Below are positions 36,032 to 44,410 of a stretch of 64,000 bases of DNA, piece by piece (position 1 is the stretch's first letter; each line of letters begins with the position of its first letter). The notes under the pieces were generated by a model, which was not told where the DNA came from, ran no database searches, and saw nothing but the letters and a program-made list of their open reading frames with translations. The DNA lies in the NCBI RefSeq assembly GCF_050589845.1, contig NZ_JBNGPA010000006.1, positions 62,001 through 126,000 of the forward strand, given 5' to 3'. Source of the DNA: Carboxylicivirga agarovorans. GTDB taxonomy: Bacteria; Bacteroidota; Bacteroidia; Bacteroidales; Marinilabiliaceae. The position numbers and the translations under genes were made by a program.

Positions 36032-36205
36032 CTATTCTAAGTTATTTTCATCGAAAGGATTTTCTTCGAAAGAATTTGACTGCTGTGCAGCTCCGGGCGG
36101 TGGCGGCGGATTATCCTCATCACCATAAGACATCATAACCAATGAAATGTCCTGATCAATCGTATAACATTTTATATTTGGCTTTATGTAATCGCGTTTA
36201 ATCAT
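36032..36205 (-). CDS. Small proline-rich protein, 57 residues, unknown function
   Basis: An ORF of 57 codons reading MIKRDYIKPNIKCYTIDQ, then a hydrophobic patch DISLVMMSYG, a run of five Pro (DNPPPPPGAAQQ) and an acidic tail with two FEENP/FDENN repeats. The opening KRDYIKPxIxxYxID is the form shared by a class of short uncharacterised Bacteroidales proteins, which supports it being real. It starts 39 bases after the T9SS protein stop on the same strand, so it may be co-transcribed, and ends next to a terminator. It has no signal peptide in the usual sense. Confidence 0.6.
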   Translation of the reverse strand: MIKRDYIKPNIKCYTIDQDISLVMMSYGDEDNPPPPPGAAQQSNSFEENPFDENNLE

Positions 36206-36244
36206 TTAATATTTATTTGCTCAACAAAATAAACAATTATTCTA

Positions 36245-38212
36245 TTATTTAACAAATAGCTTCTTTGTTATCGTTCCTTGATTCATATTTTGAATCTTAA
36301 CAATATACATGCCCTTCCTTAGACTTGAAGAATATGTTGAAGACATGGTTCTTTCTTCTGAAACCTTTACACCTGTAAGAGAGTAAATGCTAATCGTTTT
36401 GAAAATACCGCTCTGCATATTTTCAACAACAACATTACTGTTAGCACTATAAAGAACAATTGCAGATGCTTCATCCTTTTCATCATGAATTGCAGTAGGG
36501 ATACCTGGAATTACCCTTATTTGAAAACGACTTTGACATTCACCAGCAGACTCAGTAAAAGCATAACCTAAAGTGGTCCTAAGGTCTGTTACCACTGGAT
36601 TATTTGGATCTGTTAAATCTTCTAAATAAACCTCATCCTGGTCGTCAAAATTAGAAATCTCAACCCTGTTTATTGAGTAAGTTCCATCTGCAGGTACTTT
36701 AAATGAAAGAGGAATGATAACTTCCTGATCACTTAATTCATTTTGCCCCAAAATACAATACTTCTTACCATTATCAAGAAAATATGGCTGCAGAAAATCT
36801 GTCGAGTAAGAAAAATACTTAGTTGTTTTAAACTCAGTTGCATCAACAACACCATCACTAAAAACGATAACAACCTCATCCTTATTTATTCCATTAATAC
36901 CCGCCAATTTTATCTCAGGATATAACTTTGGAGTAGATTTCAGATATGAATTATTTACATTTGATTTACAGGCGTCTGTAAAGGTAATTGACTCACTGCC
37001 TGTCACTGACTCAGGAGCTACCTTAACGAAAAAGGCATGATTGGAAGGAATCTCAGGAACATCAATATTAACACCGGTTCCTGCATCTGCATTGTATGCA
37101 CCATATAAGGCTTCTTGATTTTTAAAAATCCAAAACGCATCTTCTACAGCATTAGATGAAGTGTTTACATATCTCCAATCGATGGCACATGTGTATGGAT
37201 TACCAACTAAGTTCCAGCCTGCACTGCTCCCTCGATTAATATTTACAGTAACATCACCTGTATTAAAAGCTCCTGAGGCAACGATAGTCTGTGCATCCCC
37301 ATCATAAACATAGCCTCTCCCCAGCTCATAATTTGCACCAGCCGAAGTTGTTGCCCAATCCCCAATGGAATTGTCCCAATAATACATGGTAAAATTTGTC
37401 CCAATATCATCAATAGAAGCACCATTAATTGGAAATGTTGAATAATAGAGTCTGCTACCGGATGATATCTTCTGATACAAATACACTTTTTGGGGGTCAA
37501 CATTTACAGCACCTGTACCTAAAACGACCAAATCAGCATTTGAAACAGCTTCTGAATTCAATGATAGCTCATTATTTACAGTTAAAGTGGCTCCATCAGA
37601 CACAACAACAGCACCTCCATATTCAATAACTAAATTATTAACAGTAGCAGTCCCTGATAAACTTGCAGGATTTGATGCAAGAGCTGAAATTGTTATGTTG
37701 GCGCCATCAACATATGGCTCACTCCAATTCAAATCATTATTCCAATCTGAAGATTCCCCTCCATTCCATGTAAGGTCCGGAATAGGTAATACCGGGGTAA
37801 AATCAACCGCATAAGGTGTTGATTCCAATACTGTTCCGTTATATGAAGTTACAAAATAGGCTGTATATTCTGTATTTGTTGTCAAATTACTTATATCACC
37901 ATTTAGTGGAGTATTCGCAGAAGTAATAGTTATATAGCCATAATGACCAGCAGGTAGGCTCCCATCAAATGACTTATTATAAACATCATCTACAGAAGGT
38001 GCGGCATCTGTTCTAAGCAAAACAATATAATGTGAATAATAATAAGTTGGAGGGAAACCACTGGGACCAACTGTAAAACTAACCTGTGCTGTTGCGGTTG
38101 TATTTAGTGCATCAATAACAGTTGGATAACCATCATTGTAGCTTTGTCCGAATCCGACATTACATAACATCAGAAACGTGGAAGTAACTATAAGAGTAAT
38201 TAATTTTTTCAT
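36245..38212 (-). CDS. T9SS-exported protein with C-terminal sorting domain
   Basis: A 655-residue secreted protein. Signal peptide 1-22 (ending NVGFGQ); a fibronectin/Ig-like domain (~25-145); a beta-helix-like middle with GGAVVVSDGATLTVNNEL; a larger beta region with GWNLVGNPYTCAIDWRYVN; and a type A T9SS sorting domain over the last ~80 residues (VVVENMQSGIFKTISIYSL, SLRKGMYIVKIQN, TKKLFVK). It would be exported across the outer membrane by the type IX machinery and anchored or released. No catalytic motif is recognised; an adhesin or surface-layer role is possible. Confidence 0.88.
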   Translation of the reverse strand: MKKLITLIVTSTFLMLCNVGFGQSYNDGYPTVIDALNTTATAQVSFTVGPSGFPPTYYYSHYIVLLRTDAAPSVDDVYNKSFDGSLPAGHYGYITITSANTPLNGDISNLTTNTEYTAYFVTSYNGTVLESTPYAVDFTPVLPIPDLTWNGGESSDWNNDLNWSEPYVDGANITISALASNPASLSGTATVNNLVIEYGGAVVVSDGATLTVNNELSLNSEAVSNADLVVLGTGAVNVDPQKVYLYQKISSGSRLYYSTFPINGASIDDIGTNFTMYYWDNSIGDWATTSAGANYELGRGYVYDGDAQTIVASGAFNTGDVTVNINRGSSAGWNLVGNPYTCAIDWRYVNTSSNAVEDAFWIFKNQEALYGAYNADAGTGVNIDVPEIPSNHAFFVKVAPESVTGSESITFTDACKSNVNNSYLKSTPKLYPEIKLAGINGINKDEVVIVFSDGVVDATEFKTTKYFSYSTDFLQPYFLDNGKKYCILGQNELSDQEVIIPLSFKVPADGTYSINRVEISNFDDQDEVYLEDLTDPNNPVVTDLRTTLGYAFTESAGECQSRFQIRVIPGIPTAIHDEKDEASAIVLYSANSNVVVENMQSGIFKTISIYSLTGVKVSEERTMSSTYSSSLRKGMYIVKIQNMNQGTITKKLFVK

Positions 38213-38351
38213 AGCAAATTGTTTTTGCGGCTTGTAAATCTATTCGAAAGATACTAATTAACATTCAACTAATGCGCAATTGTTTTGTTAAACACATAGC
38301 AGATCGACATTCTTTGACGAACATCAATATTATCGTTGTAATTAGGCAAAT

Positions 38352-39074
38352 TTAATTGATAAGCGATAGACTTGTCAAGTAATCGTAATGCTCTCCATCA
38401 GCAATTTTATTAAATAAAAAGCCATTTTCTTTAGCCTTTTGCGCCAGTAACACAGGATCGATAAACAACCACTCAAAAGGTGCTGTTTTGTGGGTACCGT
38501 ATTCCATTGTGTACATAACCTCTCCGTAATACTGCTCTTCAGGAGCTTCACAATAGCTATCTTCGTCAATATATAAATAGCGTAAATCAGAGCTATCAAG
38601 TATGAGTTTACCTCCCTCGTTTAATAACTCTTTCACTTTGGCAAAGAAAACCGGTAAATGATCAATGGCAGCTGCCAAGCCAATGCCGTTCATCATCAGC
38701 AATAAGGTATCGTACTTTTCCGCAGGCTCAAAGGTATAGAAGTCTTCATTGATCACATTTCTAACACCTCTTTGCCTGGCTACCTGGCAACATCCGTATG
38801 AGGTATCCAGAAGTGTTACCTCAACTCCTTTCTTCTGCAACTCCAGGGCATGTGAACCTACTGCACCACCTATATCCAATACTTTTCCTGAACAATGGTT
38901 TAAAGCCATTTGCTCCAGATTAGGCATATGCCTGTAATCTCTGAACAGGTAATCAACCGGTATTACATCATCTTCAACAATATTAGACTGCACCTTAATT
39001 TCAAGTCCCCGCTTGCCACTCAAATAGTCAAGAGCTGCCTGACCCAATGGATCGTTATTTTTTCCTTCTCCCAT
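38352..39074 (-). CDS. Class I SAM-dependent methyltransferase
   Basis: A 240-residue methyltransferase from the ATG at 39074 (MGEGKNNDPLGQAALDYL). SAM-binding motif I is VLDIGGAVGSHALELQKKG, followed by an acidic residue in VTLLDTS, then DTLLLMMNGIGLAA and LLNEGGKLILDSSDLRYLY. The substrate is unknown; a related form acts on small molecules. An upstream in-frame ATG at 39122 gives a spurious hydrophobic extension that would overlap the promoter. Single gene. Confidence 0.85.
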   Translation of the reverse strand: MGEGKNNDPLGQAALDYLSGKRGLEIKVQSNIVEDDVIPVDYLFRDYRHMPNLEQMALNHCSGKVLDIGGAVGSHALELQKKGVEVTLLDTSYGCCQVARQRGVRNVINEDFYTFEPAEKYDTLLLMMNGIGLAAAIDHLPVFFAKVKELLNEGGKLILDSSDLRYLYIDEDSYCEAPEEQYYGEVMYTMEYGTHKTAPFEWLFIDPVLLAQKAKENGFLFNKIADGEHYDYLTSLSLIN

Positions 39075-39091
39075 AATTAAAATGTGTGCTA

Positions 39092-39123
39092 CAAAAGTAA
39101 AGTTTACTAAAATGATTACCAAG
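39092..39123 (-). promoter_or_regulatory. Promoter of the SAM methyltransferase gene
   Basis: Read leftward: CTTG (39123-39120), a 20-base spacer and TACTTTTG (39099-39092), 17 bases before the chosen ATG. This also supports the 39074 start. Confidence 0.6.
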
Positions 39124-39301
39124 TTGTTCAGCAGACGACTTTTGAGAATCCACAGATCTGCTTATAAAATTACCATATAATGCGATACTAATTCACAGGT
39201 AGCTCATACGAAAAGATTCCGGCACAACTTAGTTTCAATCAAACACTGCATACTGTAACAAGCAAAATAAATATACTGTGGCAGACAGTCACTACTGGCA
39301 C

Positions 39302-39337
39302 AAAAAAACTGCCTTGGAAAAGTTTCCAGGACAGTTT
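39302..39337 (-). terminator. Terminator of rpe
   Basis: A stem of about 15 bp with two imperfect positions (AAACTG.CC.TGGAAA with its complement), followed leftward by seven T, 23 bases past the rpe stop. Confidence 0.8.
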
Positions 39338-39360
39338 AGTTCTATCATAAATGTCTTTGC

Positions 39361-40017
39361 CTAAAAATTTAATTCTTTCAGTCCTTTAATGGTTTCTTCA
39401 GGATTTGGCGATTTAAACACATAACTTCCGGCTACCAAAACATCTGCACCCTTTTCGACCAACTGAGCTGCATTTGTATTATCAACGCCACCATCAATCT
39501 GAATGAGCGCGCGGCTGTTTTTCTTTAAAATAAGCTCTTTTAATTGCTCTACTTTATTATAGGTATTCTCAATGAATTTTTGACCTCCAAAGCCTGGATT
39601 AACTGACATTAAAAGTACCAGGTCCAGTTCTGAAACAATATCTTCCAAAACAGAAACCGGTGTGTGTGGATTTAACGTTACTCCAGCCTTCATATTATTG
39701 GCATGAACCGTTTGAACGGTACGATGCAGATGTGTACTCGCCTCAAAATGCACATTAAACAAATCGGCACCCGCATTTTTGAATGTTTCAATATATCGCT
39801 CAGGCTGTGTAATCATTAAATGCACATCAAAGGGCTTCTTCGCCAAAGGTTTGATTGATTCTAAAACAGGTATACCAAATGAAATATTTGGTACAAATAC
39901 ACCATCCATAATATCAAGGTGAAACCAATCTGCTTCACTATTATTAATTAATTCAATATCCTTTTTAAGGTTACTAAAATCTGCTGCCAGTAAAGATGGC
40001 GCTATAAGATGTTTCAT
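39361..40017 (-). CDS. rpe: Ribulose-phosphate 3-epimerase
   Basis: A 218-residue TIM-barrel enzyme interconverting ribulose 5-phosphate and xylulose 5-phosphate in the pentose phosphate pathway. Visible are APSLLAADFSNL, the metal-binding WFHLDIMDGVFVPN, DVHLMI, SVNPGFGGQKF and IQIDGGVD with the second catalytic Asp. Full length. A TACTTTTG -7 box (40056-40063) lies 39 bases upstream. Convergent neighbours are absent; rpoD is upstream on the same strand with a 227-base gap. Confidence 0.96.
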   Translation of the reverse strand: MKHLIAPSLLAADFSNLKKDIELINNSEADWFHLDIMDGVFVPNISFGIPVLESIKPLAKKPFDVHLMITQPERYIETFKNAGADLFNVHFEASTHLHRTVQTVHANNMKAGVTLNPHTPVSVLEDIVSELDLVLLMSVNPGFGGQKFIENTYNKVEQLKELILKKNSRALIQIDGGVDNTNAAQLVEKGADVLVAGSYVFKSPNPEETIKGLKELNF

Positions 40018-40055
40018 TGCCCGATTACTTGTTTAATCAATAAAAAAATGTGCTG

Positions 40056-40063
40056 CAAAAGTA
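40056..40063 (-). promoter_or_regulatory. -7 box of rpe
   Basis: Read leftward TACTTTTG, a TAnnTTTG match. No good -33 box is seen at the expected distance. Confidence 0.5.
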
Positions 40064-40244
40064 CAACACATTTACTTATACCTATATGATATTTAACACT
40101 TTTTAGTTAAGTCCTAAGCATAGCTAAGGTAACATAGCCCTATCAACTCGCCATAACCAGACAGCTCATTTACAAACAATAATTTAGGACTAAATTTAGT
40201 AAGTCTTTGCGTTTATAATCGCTTTATTTTTGAGATCCCTGGTC

Positions 40245-41111
40245 TTACTGACCAAGGAAAGAGCGCAAAATTTTACTGCGGTAGGTATTCTTAAGACGTT
40301 TGATTGCCTTCTCCTTAATTTGTCTAACGCGTTCACGGGTCAAATTAAATAGTTTACCTATTTCTTCCAATGAATAAGGAGGTTCACCACTCAATCCGTA
40401 GTATAACTTAATGATATCAGATTCGCGAGTGGAAAGTGTAGCCAATGAACGGTCAATCTCCTGCCGCAGCGAATCATCAAGCAAATGGGTATCAGGACTC
40501 AGGGAGTCATTTGACAACAATACATCGTACAAGGTATTGTCCTCATCTTTCTTTAACGGTGCATCCATTGATACGTGGCGCGATGAAACCTTGAGGGCCT
40601 CCTTCACTTCTTTAGGAGCAATTTCTAAAATCCTGGCAATTTCATCGGCAGTAGGTTCACGCTGAAAATCCTGTTCAAGCCTTGAAAAAGCGTTATTAAC
40701 CTTATTAATGGAACCAATCTTATTTAAAGGTAAACGCACAATACGTGCCTGTTCGGCTAAAGCCTGCAGTATAGATTGACGAATCCACCAAACCGCATAA
40801 CTTATAAACTTAAAGCCCCGTGTTTCATCAAAGCGTTGGGCTGCTTTTATCAGTCCAAGGTTACCTTCATTGATCAGGTCGGGCAGACTTAACCCTTGAT
40901 TCTGGTACTGTTTAGAAACTGAAACAACGAATCGCAAATTGGCATTAATCAATCGCTCCAGTGCTTTATTATCTCCCTGCCTGATCTTTTTTGCTAACAC
41001 GACTTCCTCATCAGCATTCAGAAGTTTAACCTTCCCAATTTCGTGCAGATATTTGTCAAGCGAAGGTGTTTCGCGATTGGTTACCTGCTTTGTAATCTTA
41101 AGTTGTCTCAT
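40245..41111 (-). CDS. rpoD: Primary sigma factor RpoD (sigma-70)
   Basis: A 288-residue group 1/2 sigma factor, short because Bacteroidota RpoD lacks most of region 1.1 and the non-conserved insert. Region 1.2 is TPSLDKYLHEIGKVKLL; 2.1-2.4 run through LVxxANLRFVVS-like NANLRFVVSVSKQYQNQG, GNLGLIKAAQRFD and FKFISYAVWWIRQSI; region 4.2 is EEIGKLFNLTRERVRQIKEKAIKRLK. This factor recognises the TTTG/TAnnTTTG promoters found throughout the window. It is divergent from rho over a 304-base region. Confidence 0.95.
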   Translation of the reverse strand: MRQLKITKQVTNRETPSLDKYLHEIGKVKLLNADEEVVLAKKIRQGDNKALERLINANLRFVVSVSKQYQNQGLSLPDLINEGNLGLIKAAQRFDETRGFKFISYAVWWIRQSILQALAEQARIVRLPLNKIGSINKVNNAFSRLEQDFQREPTADEIARILEIAPKEVKEALKVSSRHVSMDAPLKKDEDNTLYDVLLSNDSLSPDTHLLDDSLRQEIDRSLATLSTRESDIIKLYYGLSGEPPYSLEEIGKLFNLTRERVRQIKEKAIKRLKNTYRSKILRSFLGQ

Positions 41112-41415
41112 ATCGAATCAGTTATGTATGGCCTTGGCTAATAATAACAACGTAGGAATTAAGATTTTTGTTTAATGCTACATTAAAAATGCATTTTTTT
41201 TTGAGACTTACAAAGTGATTGATAGTTAAAAAAATAAGGCTGATCCATTAATTTGACGAATATGTTTTGCGAGTAGATAAACTTTCCATACATTTGCATG
41301 AGTCATAGTTGACGCCTGTCAGGTTGTCAATCCTAATTATACTTTCGAGTTACATATAATTTCAGAACACAAATAAATCCAAAAAGATATTTCTTAAAAT
41401 ATTGTTTCTATAGTT
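41112..41415. other. Divergent rpoD-rho regulatory region
   Basis: About 304 bases. The rho promoter is clear (41266-41296). The rho leader of roughly 110 bases contains short complementary segments (TGAC/GTCA and TTGAC/GTCAA between 41308 and 41331) that may fold. No convincing TAnnTTTG box was found for rpoD. Confidence 0.5.
41266..41296 (+). promoter_or_regulatory. rho promoter
   Basis: TTTG (41266-41269), exactly 19 bases, then TACATTTG (41289-41296): an ideal Bacteroidota promoter. The transcript would have a leader of about 110 bases before the rho ATG. Confidence 0.75.
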
Positions 41416-43158
41416 ATGTATGATATACTAGAACTAAACAAAAAGTTATTGACCGAATTGCGTCAAATAGCTAAAGAGCTTAATGTTAAGCGCGTTGAAT
41501 CCTTTAAAAAACAGGATTTGATATACAAAATCCTTGACGAACAAGCAATACAGGTTTCGGGTGATAAAAAAGCTAAAAAGGAAAAGCCAGCTGAGAAGAA
41601 ACCTCGCACAAAGCGCCCTCGTACTCAACGAAATGACGGGCCAATAGCTTCATCGGTAAAATCTAAAGTAGCCGAAGCCGCTGATGCCATCAATGACAAA
41701 GCTGAAGTAAAAGAACAAGCCAAAGAAACTCCTGCTGCTCCTAAAGAACCTAAGAAAGAGGTTAAAAAAGAAGTTAAGAAGGAAGTTAAAAAGGAAATTA
41801 AAAAGGAAGTAGCTAAGGAAACTGAAGTAAAAAAAGAAGCTGCTACGCCTCAGGCTGAAGAGAAAAAGGAAGTAAAAGAATCGGTTGAAGAAAAAACAGA
41901 TTCGCCTCGTGAATTTAAACGACGCGACGATCGTGACAACCGTAATCGTGATAACCGTAACCAGGATGACAAACGTCGTTTCCAAAATCGCGATAACCGT
42001 CGTCAGGGTGACCGCAAAGAAGATAAGCAATACGAGTTTGAAGGAATTATTTCTGCATCAGGGGTGTTGGAAATTATGCCTGACGGATACGGTTTCCTGC
42101 GTTCTTCTGATTACAACTATTTAAATTCTCCTGACGATATTTATGTATCTCAGTCGCAAATCAAGTTATTTGGTCTGAAAACAGGAGATAGCGTATTGGG
42201 TACAATTCGCCCTCCAAAAGAAGGAGAAAAGTACTTCCCATTAATCAAGGTTGAGCAAATTAACGGACGTGAACCAGCCTTCGTACGTGACCGTGTGCCA
42301 TTTGACCACTTAACACCAATTTTCCCTGATGAGAAATTTGACCTTACTACTGGTCCTAAAGCTAATTTATCATCACGCGTTGTTGATATGTTCTCTCCAA
42401 TTGGTAAAGGTCAGCGTGGCTTAATTGTAGCCCAGCCTAAAACAGGTAAAACTGTTCTTTTAAAGGATGTGGCTAATGCTATTGCAGCCAACCACCCTGA
42501 GGTTTATATGATCATTTTATTGATTGACGAGCGTCCTGAAGAAGTAACGGATATGGCCCGCAGCGTTAATGCCGAAGTTGTATCATCTACTTTCGACGAA
42601 CCTGCTGAACGTCATGTAAAAGTGGCTAATATCGTATTGGAGAAAGCTAAACGAATGGTAGAATGTGGTCATGATGTAGTTGTTCTTCTTGACTCAATCA
42701 CACGTTTGGCCCGCGCTTACAATACGGTTTCACCAGCTTCAGGTAAAGTTTTATCAGGAGGTGTTGATGCCAATGCCCTTCACCGACCAAAACGTTTCTT
42801 TGGTGCTGCTCGTAACATTGAAAAAGGTGGTTCTTTAACCATTATTGCAACAGCATTAACCGAAACAGGCTCTAAAATGGATGAAGTTATCTTTGAAGAG
42901 TTTAAGGGAACCGGTAACATGGAGCTTCAATTAGAGCGTAAGTTATCTAACAAGCGTATCTTCCCTGCTGTTGATGTTAACTTGTCAAGTACGCGTCGTG
43001 AAGATCTGTTGATCGAACCGGATATGATGAATCGCATCTGGATTCTACGTAACTACCTGTCAGATATGACGGCTGTTGAAGCGATGGAATTCCTGCATGA
43101 CAGAATGCGTAAAACCAACTCTAACGAAGAGTTTTTGATTTCAATGAATGACAATTAA
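41416..43158 (+). CDS. rho: Transcription termination factor Rho
   Basis: A 580-residue RNA helicase that ends transcription. Rho_N fold at ~1-45 (LNKKLLTELRQIAKELNVKRVE). A Lys/Glu/Ala-rich insertion at ~48-170 with EVKKEVKKEVKKE repeats, then an Arg/Asp/Asn-rich part (DDRDNRNRDNRNQDD). The RNA-binding cold-shock domain starts at ~208 (GVLEIMPDGYGFLRS). ATPase: Walker A QPKTGKTVL, Walker B VVVLLDSITRLARAYN, R- and Q-loop region GGVDANALHRPKRFFGAARN. The disordered insertion is a Bacteroidota trait; in Bacteroides such a region has been linked to condensate formation. Ends at a strong terminator. Confidence 0.97.
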   Translation: MYDILELNKKLLTELRQIAKELNVKRVESFKKQDLIYKILDEQAIQVSGDKKAKKEKPAEKKPRTKRPRTQRNDGPIASSVKSKVAEAADAINDKAEVKEQAKETPAAPKEPKKEVKKEVKKEVKKEIKKEVAKETEVKKEAATPQAEEKKEVKESVEEKTDSPREFKRRDDRDNRNRDNRNQDDKRRFQNRDNRRQGDRKEDKQYEFEGIISASGVLEIMPDGYGFLRSSDYNYLNSPDDIYVSQSQIKLFGLKTGDSVLGTIRPPKEGEKYFPLIKVEQINGREPAFVRDRVPFDHLTPIFPDEKFDLTTGPKANLSSRVVDMFSPIGKGQRGLIVAQPKTGKTVLLKDVANAIAANHPEVYMIILLIDERPEEVTDMARSVNAEVVSSTFDEPAERHVKVANIVLEKAKRMVECGHDVVVLLDSITRLARAYNTVSPASGKVLSGGVDANALHRPKRFFGAARNIEKGGSLTIIATALTETGSKMDEVIFEEFKGTGNMELQLERKLSNKRIFPAVDVNLSSTRREDLLIEPDMMNRIWILRNYLSDMTAVEAMEFLHDRMRKTNSNEEFLISMNDN

Positions 43159-43239
43159 TGCTTAAGGAAAATGACGTTTCCTAACACGCTTCTTCGTTTT
43201 CATGTAAGCGTTAATTAAGTCAAGCTCATAAATTATAGG

Positions 43240-43269
43240 AACGGGATGCCAATTGGCATCCCGTTTTTT
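43240..43269 (+). terminator. Terminator of rho
   Basis: An 11-bp perfect stem AACGGGATGCC/GGCATCCCGTT with an AATT loop, then six T, 82 bases past the rho stop. Confidence 0.93.
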
Positions 43270-43669
43270 ATTCTTCAATATTGCCTTGCCTTAAAATTAC
43301 TACACCCAAAAAGAGTAGATAATTGGAGGTTCATTCAATGTTTGTTCAATGTTCGTTCAATGTTCGTTCAATGTTCATTCGATTATATTTGAATAAATAT
43401 TGACTCTAATATCAATGATATATTATTAATTAAGAAGACACATTAGAGTTAGTCCGTTTAATCTGTAAAACTGCTCCGCGCTTTCGTTCTTCATATGGTT
43501 TATGTAATTTTATAAGTCAAAAGATTCTATGCTTAAGGTGAAAATAATTACAGCCGCTCAGATACGATTAGTTTAGGAATGAACGGCTCCTTGACTATCA
43601 TGCATAATGATTGCTTCAAAATACTAGGATGTTGCGAGTAATTGTCTTAAAACATAAATATTTAAACAC
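43270..43669. other. 400-base intergenic stretch with an 11-bp tandem array
   Basis: AT-rich region between the rho terminator and the DJ-1 gene. Only the tandem array at 43331-43385 stands out. No promoter box matching TAnnTTTG was identified with confidence, and no ORF of interest. Confidence 0.5.
43331..43385. repeat. Five tandem 11-bp repeats (TCGTTCAATGT-like)
   Basis: Units start at 43331, 43342, 43353, 43364 and 43375. Units 3 and 4 are identical (TCGTTCAATGT); the outer ones differ at one to four positions. The period equals that of the CTTCGG array at 18745 and the copy number is also five. Confidence 0.85.
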
Positions 43670-44221
43670 ATGAAAAAAATAGCCCTCTTTTTAGCTGAAG
43701 GATTTGAAGAAGTAGAAGCTCTGACCCCTGTTGACGTACTAAGAAGAGCTGAATTAAAGGTGACTACTATTTCAATTAGCAATAAAACAGCGGTTTGCGG
43801 AGCTCATAACATAACAGTTTTGGCCGACCAAACATTTGAATCTGCTGATTTCTCCCAATTTGATGCTATTATTTTACCAGGCGGAATGCCCGGAACCAAT
43901 AATCTGAATGCACACCCGCAACTCAAAGAATTAATACTGCGGTTTGCCAGTGAAGGTAAATTGATTGGGGCAATTTGTGCTGCTCCACTGATACTTGGTG
44001 AATTGAATTTACTCGATAAAAAAGAAGCTGTCTGTTACCCTGGTTTTGAAAATCGCTTAACAGGTGCTACTATTTCAAAAAAGCAATCTGTTACAGATGG
44101 ACAGTTCATTACCGCCAATGCCATTGGCGCTGCTATGCAATTTTCATTAAACCTGGTGAGTGAGTTGTGTGGCAGCAAGGTAGCTGATGAACTGGCTCGT
44201 AAGATGCTTGTCAGGCCATAA
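43670..44221 (+). CDS. DJ-1/PfpI family protein (glyoxalase/deglycase type)
   Basis: A 183-residue DJ-1 subfamily protein. The nucleophile Cys103 sits in GAICAAPLIL and the conserved Glu16 in EGFEEVEALTPVDVLRRA, matching Cys106 and Glu18 of human DJ-1. IILPGGMPGTNNL is also typical. Members detoxify methylglyoxal or repair glycated molecules, and some act as redox chaperones; the exact activity is debated in the family. Closest bacterial relatives are YajL/ThiJ-like. Single gene followed by a hairpin. Confidence 0.9.
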   Translation: MKKIALFLAEGFEEVEALTPVDVLRRAELKVTTISISNKTAVCGAHNITVLADQTFESADFSQFDAIILPGGMPGTNNLNAHPQLKELILRFASEGKLIGAICAAPLILGELNLLDKKEAVCYPGFENRLTGATISKKQSVTDGQFITANAIGAAMQFSLNLVSELCGSKVADELARKMLVRP

Positions 44222-44224
44222 ACA

Positions 44225-44259
44225 AAATAGGACATCAAGCCGTTGCCTGTGTCCTATTT
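44225..44259 (+). terminator. Hairpin after the DJ-1 gene
   Basis: A perfect 10-bp stem AAATAGGACA/TGTCCTATTT with a 15-base loop, three bases past the stop. The T-run is missing, so termination strength is uncertain. Confidence 0.6.
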
Positions 44260-44410
44260 ACTAACCTAACCCAAATCTATGAAAAAAATCTGTCAGGTAA
44301 ATTCCAATTAACGTGCCAAAAATACTGATTATCAGTTATCAAAAGTTAAATTGGATTTTCAATTGTTAATTAGGAACTTTATTACCCAAACATTAGACCT
44401 GCAAACCATC

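Noticed and set aside
41740..41880. Purine-rich GAAGTTAAAAAAG repeats as a possible regulatory array
   Set aside because: They lie inside rho and are explained by the EVKKEVKKE protein repeat.
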